From contig CAJVYZ010000110.1 in assembly GCA_913009915.1 (NCBI GenBank), positions 1 through 7,989 on the forward strand: 7,989 nt of DNA, written 5' to 3'. Each line of letters begins with the position of its first letter. The first letter of the stretch is position 1. Shown in pieces: positions 5,766-7,989 of the stretch. The notes beneath the pieces were generated by a model. That model had not been told where the DNA came from and ran no database searches. It saw only the letters and a list, made by a program, of their open reading frames with translations. The stretch comes from an uncultured Gemmatimonadota bacterium (GTDB taxonomy: Bacteria; Gemmatimonadota; Gemmatimonadetes; Gemmatimonadales; GWC2-71-9). The position numbers and the translations under genes are program-made.

Positions 5766-5792
5766 CCTCCATTGGCTCACGGGCCATGGAGG
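5766..5792 (+). other. Stable hairpin in the tRNA-to-KamA gap
   Basis: CCTCCATTGG (5766-5775) pairs with CCATGGAGG (5784-5792) with a single bulged T and an 8-base loop. It lies 56 bp past tRNA-Thr and about 185 bp before the radical SAM gene. It has no T-run, so it may end or process the tRNA transcript, or be part of the leader of the next gene. The rest of the 266-bp gap shows no gene and no riboswitch that I recognise. Confidence 0.45.
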
Positions 5793-5976
5793 TCACCTCG
5801 ACTCTGGCACCGCGCGCGAGCCCCCTGGGCTGGTACCCGCTGTGCCGACCTTCGGTGCTCTCACCAGCATCGGTCAGTAGTGGTTGCTGCTTGCTCCCCG
5901 GATGTGGACTGAATGGTCTGACGGGATTCAACCCCCGCCAGGTGAAGGCCGTTCCGTCTTCTCGAAAGGAGGCCTC

Positions 5977-7116
5977 GTGCGAGTCAAGTACCTCACCAGA
6001 CTCGACCAACTCGAAGGGCTCACCGCCGCCGAGCGCCGCCGACTGGGTCCGGTTGGGGATAAGTATGCCTTCCGGCTGAACGAGTATTACCAGAAGCTCA
6101 TCGACTGGGACGACCCCAACGACCCGCTGCGGCGGTTGGTGGTGCCGCACGAGCAGGAACTGTTCGAGTGGGGCCGTCTCGATGCCAGTGAGGAAGCGTC
6201 CTACACACCGGTGCGCGGTTGCCAGCACAAGTACTCCGACACGGCTCTGTTGTTGGTGAACGAAGTGTGCGGCGCCTATTGCCGCTATTGTTTCCGCAAG
6301 CGCCTGTTCATGAACGACAACGACGACGCGTCCACCGACTACAGCGGGGGGCTCAGCTATATCGCCGAGCACGAAGAAATCACCAATGTCCTTCTTACCG
6401 GTGGCGATCCGCTCATCATGTCATCGCGGCGGCTGGGACAGATCGTCAGCGATGTGTCCGCGGTGCCGCACGTGCGCATCATCCGCATCGGCAGCAAGAT
6501 GGTCGCCTTCAACCCGTTTCGGGTGCTGGACGACCCGGAGTTGCTCCAATTGATCCGCGAGCATTGCGAGAGCGGCACGCAGATCTACATCATGAACCAC
6601 TTCGACCACCCGCGGGAACTCACCACCGAAGCGCGGCTGGCGCTGCAGCTGCTCATCAAGGCCGGAGCCCAGATCGTCAACCAGTGTCCCATCATCAGGG
6701 GAGTCAACGACCGGGCACAGACGTTTGCCGCCTTGTTCCGGGAACTGTCGTTCGTTGGCTGTCCGCCGTACTACGTGTTCCAGGGTCGGCCCACGGCGGG
6801 CAACGCGCCCTATGAGCTGCCAATCGTCGAGGGCTACACCATCTTCACCGAAGCCAATCGCCTGGTGTCGGGACTGGCCAAGCGGGCCCGCTTCGTCATG
6901 TCGCACGCCACGGGCAAGATCGAGATCTGCGGCCTCGATGATCGCTACATCTACATGCGCTACCACCGCACCCATCTTCCCGAAGACTACGGCAAGATGA
7001 TCATCGCCCTGCGGGACGAAGACGCCTATTGGCTCGACCAGCTCACGGTCGTGTCGGGGCCGGCCAGCGCCATCGAGTACGCAGCGGACTACCAGCCGGC
7101 GGGTCGCGGATACTGA
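5977..7116 (+). CDS. KamA-family radical SAM protein (aminomutase-like)
   Basis: 379 residues. Lysine 2,3-aminomutase relatives use a [4Fe-4S] cluster, S-adenosylmethionine and PLP to move an amino group between neighbouring carbons. Seen: the cluster motif C98-x3-C102-x2-C105 (CGAYCRYCFRKR), the SAM-contact motif LLTGGDPL (139-146), HFDHPRELT (208-216), and ATGK with K314 as probable PLP lysine. The two aspartates that hold the lysine side chain in clostridial KAM (D293, D330) seem to align with R271 and V307, so the substrate is probably not lysine. The frame is open to 5884, but GTG 5977 follows AAAGGAGG closely and begins a family-like N-terminus (VRVKYLTRLDQL). EpmB, which modifies EF-P, is an alternative, but no epmA or efp is nearby. 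Family assignment is sure; the reaction is not. Confidence 0.9.
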   Translation: MRVKYLTRLDQLEGLTAAERRRLGPVGDKYAFRLNEYYQKLIDWDDPNDPLRRLVVPHEQELFEWGRLDASEEASYTPVRGCQHKYSDTALLLVNEVCGAYCRYCFRKRLFMNDNDDASTDYSGGLSYIAEHEEITNVLLTGGDPLIMSSRRLGQIVSDVSAVPHVRIIRIGSKMVAFNPFRVLDDPELLQLIREHCESGTQIYIMNHFDHPRELTTEARLALQLLIKAGAQIVNQCPIIRGVNDRAQTFAALFRELSFVGCPPYYVFQGRPTAGNAPYELPIVEGYTIFTEANRLVSGLAKRARFVMSHATGKIEICGLDDRYIYMRYHRTHLPEDYGKMIIALRDEDAYWLDQLTVVSGPASAIEYAADYQPAGRGY

Positions 7117-7195
7117 CCAGGTGGTACCGGGCCGCCGAGGGGTGCTACGGCGCGCCGTTGGTGATGGGTGAGGCTGCGAAGAGGTGGGCTGACTG

Positions 7196-7303
7196 TTGCT
7201 GCAGGCCCGTCGGGGTGTGTTCCTGGTGCTGTTTCTGCTTGCCGTCAAGGGCGGGCAGTTCGACTACCTCGACGATCCGCCTAAGCGGATTCTCAAGGAT
7301 TGA
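7196..7303 (+). CDS. Short CcoS/FixS-like cbb3 oxidase maturation peptide
   Basis: A 35-residue ORF from TTG (in-frame stop TGA at 7190-7192). After a short hydrophobic run (VFLVLFLLAV, 8-17) it reads KGGQFDYLDDPPKRILKD, very like the CcoS/FixS ending (SGQFDDLxTPAxRILxDD). CcoS is a small single-helix membrane protein needed for mature, active cbb3-type cytochrome oxidase, linked to haem and copper insertion. Family members are usually 45-60 residues with a full helix; here the helix is short and the N-terminus is missing or lies in another frame, so this may be a remnant or contain a frameshift. The start codon is tentative; a GAGG lies 11 bases upstream. No ccoNOPQ, ccoG or ccoI is visible. 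Confidence 0.5.
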   Translation: MLQARRGVFLVLFLLAVKGGQFDYLDDPPKRILKD

Positions 7304-7312
7304 GAAGCGGAC

Positions 7313-7334
7313 CGGGCGCCATCGCGGGCGCCCG
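7313..7334. terminator. GC-rich hairpin between convergent genes
   Basis: CGGGCGCC (7313-7320) and GGCGCCCG (7327-7334) form a perfect 8-bp stem with a 6-base loop. It starts ten bases after the CcoS-like stop codon and 18 bp past the end of the opposing regulator gene. No T-run on either side, so it is a terminator-like hairpin rather than a textbook one. Confidence 0.5.
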
Positions 7335-7351
7335 AGCCGGCTGTCGATCGG

Positions 7352-7660
7352 TCAGGAGTCGGTGTGGACGGGGCTCACCTTGCCGTCACGCCGCAAGCAG
7401 AAACCCACGCCGCGGACCGTGGAGAAAAGCGATTCGCCTGAGGCGGTCGTGAGCTTGCGCCTGAGGTTTCCCACATGCACGTCGACCACGTTGCTCTCGG
7501 GGTCGAAGTGCATGTCCCAGACTTTCTCCAGGAGCGTGGTACGACGGACCACTTCTTCAGGGTGGAGGAGGAAGTACTCCAGCAGCTGAAATTCCTTCGG
7601 CGTCAGGTCGAGGACCTGGTCGTCGACCGTGGCGACCCACCCACGATGAAACTTTGGCAC
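7352..7660 (-). CDS. OmpR/PhoB-type response regulator, DNA-binding domain only
   Basis: The C-terminal winged-helix effector domain of a two-component response regulator. It reads VLDLTPKEFQLLEYFLLHPEEVV, then RRTTLLEKVWDMHFDPESNVVDVHVGNLRRKL (recognition helix), then FSTVRGVGFCLR (wing), all hallmarks of the OmpR/PhoB family. Homology ends at about position 7640 (around GWVATVDDQ). The receiver domain with its phosphorylated Asp, normally about 120 residues, is missing. Upstream on this strand lies the reverse of an unrelated sialidase-like sequence. A GTG at 7660 opens the frame but has no ribosome binding site and is probably not a native start. The gene is truncated by a junction; the kinase partner is not in the window. 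Confidence 0.85.
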   Translation of the reverse strand: MPKFHRGWVATVDDQVLDLTPKEFQLLEYFLLHPEEVVRRTTLLEKVWDMHFDPESNVVDVHVGNLRRKLTTASGESLFSTVRGVGFCLRRDGKVSPVHTDS

Positions 7661-7909
7661 TCGGCCGATGGCGGCGCGACATGGCCGGAGAAAGACGCAC
7701 TAGTGATCTACGAACATGACGAACGGGCGGCGTTGTCCCAGGGAACGACCGATGTCGATTTCAATGAGTACTGGTTGGACATGGCCAAGTGGAGTTTTGG
7801 CCATCCGGCTATTCGCCCCTTGCAGGACGGTCGAGTTCTGCTGGCGCATTACGCGGGCACGCCCGACTGCATGAGCGTTCATTGGGCACGAGTGAACACA
7901 ACGGGTTGA
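7646..7909 (+). pseudogene. C-terminal fragment of a sialidase/BNR-repeat protein
   Basis: 87 residues from a chance ATG. The sequence LWHSADGGATWPEKDALVIY contains an Asp-box (S-x-D-x-G-x-T-W), the turn that repeats on beta-propeller blades of sialidases. After an acidic stretch comes WSFGHPAIRPLQDGRVLLAHYAGTPDCMSVHWARVNT, like the closing blade of exo-sialidase-like glycoside hydrolases that act on exported sugars. The family usually has several hundred residues; the N-terminal blades, any signal peptide and a ribosome binding site are missing. The open frame continues upstream only as the shadow of the response regulator, so the gene is cut at about 7640. A short GC hairpin follows the stop. 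Confidence 0.6.
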
Positions 7910-7910
7910 T

Positions 7911-7952
7911 CCGCTCGCCGGAATCAGATCGGATCGGAGATCCGGCGCGCGG
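7911..7952 (+). terminator. Probable terminator hairpin after the sialidase fragment
   Basis: CCGCTCGCCGG (7911-7921) pairs with CCGGCGCGCGG (7942-7952) over 11 positions with a single mismatch, 20-base loop, followed by TTT. It begins two bases after the stop codon. The T-run is short, so confidence is moderate. Confidence 0.5.
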
Positions 7953-7989
7953 TTTCCCGGTGACTCATCAGCCTATTCGAGTGACTGAA

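Noticed and set aside
5711..5976. T-box or lysine riboswitch before the KamA-like gene
   Set aside because: I could not find the T-box consensus bulge, a specifier loop or the lysine riboswitch core; only one hairpin is supported.
5650..6372. 240-codon minus-strand frame across tRNA-Thr and the KamA gene
   Set aside because: It runs antisense to the tRNA and to the radical SAM cysteine motif region, with no family features; a shadow.
7475..7645. N-terminal part of the long plus-strand frame leading into the sialidase fragment
   Set aside because: This stretch is antisense to the response regulator DNA-binding domain; only the part after about 7646 resembles a protein family.
7911..7960. Sequencing adapter at the right end (AGATCGGATCGGAG)
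   Set aside because: It resembles the common AGATCGGAAGAGC adapter only in its first eight bases, and it sits within a good hairpin loop, so I treat it as native sequence.

Overview
The window reads as bacterial, mostly high-GC Gram-negative DNA. The middle block (about 1080 to 7640) carries a signal-peptide outer-membrane-type barrel protein, a lipoprotein dihaem cytochrome c, a SURF1 protein and two tRNA genes without encoded CCA. Protein style, with many 'DAQ' and 'GPAG' exports and a KamA-like radical SAM enzyme, suggests Gemmatimonadota or a similar phylum. That assignment is inference from composition and protein flavour, not a database result.

Both ends look foreign to the middle. The left end (1 to about 550) is AT-rich (19 G+C in the first 60 bases) and starts a serine/threonine kinase of the Chloroflexota (Anaerolineae) style. 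From about residue 105 the kinase looks more like Planctomycetes-type kinases, and at about residue 275 it runs in frame into the C-terminal third of an amidohydrolase, where 45 of 60 bases are G+C. At the right end, near 7640, the DNA-binding domain of an OmpR-type response regulator on the minus strand abuts, with no intergenic space, the C-terminus of a BNR/sialidase-type protein on the plus strand. Both ends are therefore mosaic: either assembly chimeras or recombination scars.

Layout: kinase/amidohydrolase fusion ORF (+, 249-1490); a G-rich 7-bp tandem repeat; an NTF2/SnoaL-like small protein (-); a MarR regulator (-); SURF1 (-); a divergently transcribed barrel protein (+); two terminator-like hairpins; a dihaem cytochrome c lipoprotein (-); tRNA-Leu(GAG) and tRNA-Thr(CGT) (+); a KamA-family radical SAM protein (+); a short CcoS/FixS-like ORF (+); a response regulator C-terminal domain (-); a sialidase C-terminal fragment (+).

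Two themes connect the genes. SURF1, the dihaem lipoprotein and the CcoS-like peptide all concern respiratory electron transfer or terminal oxidase assembly. The MarR gene and the downstream NTF2-like gene share a near-identical 12-bp operator-like element, one copy lying inside the MarR promoter, so the regulator plausibly controls both. I see no CRISPR array, insertion sequence, phage module or clear new multi-gene system. The points most worth checking are the chimeric ends, the leaderless MarR promoter with its shared operator, and the KamA-like enzyme whose lysine-binding aspartates appear to be replaced.
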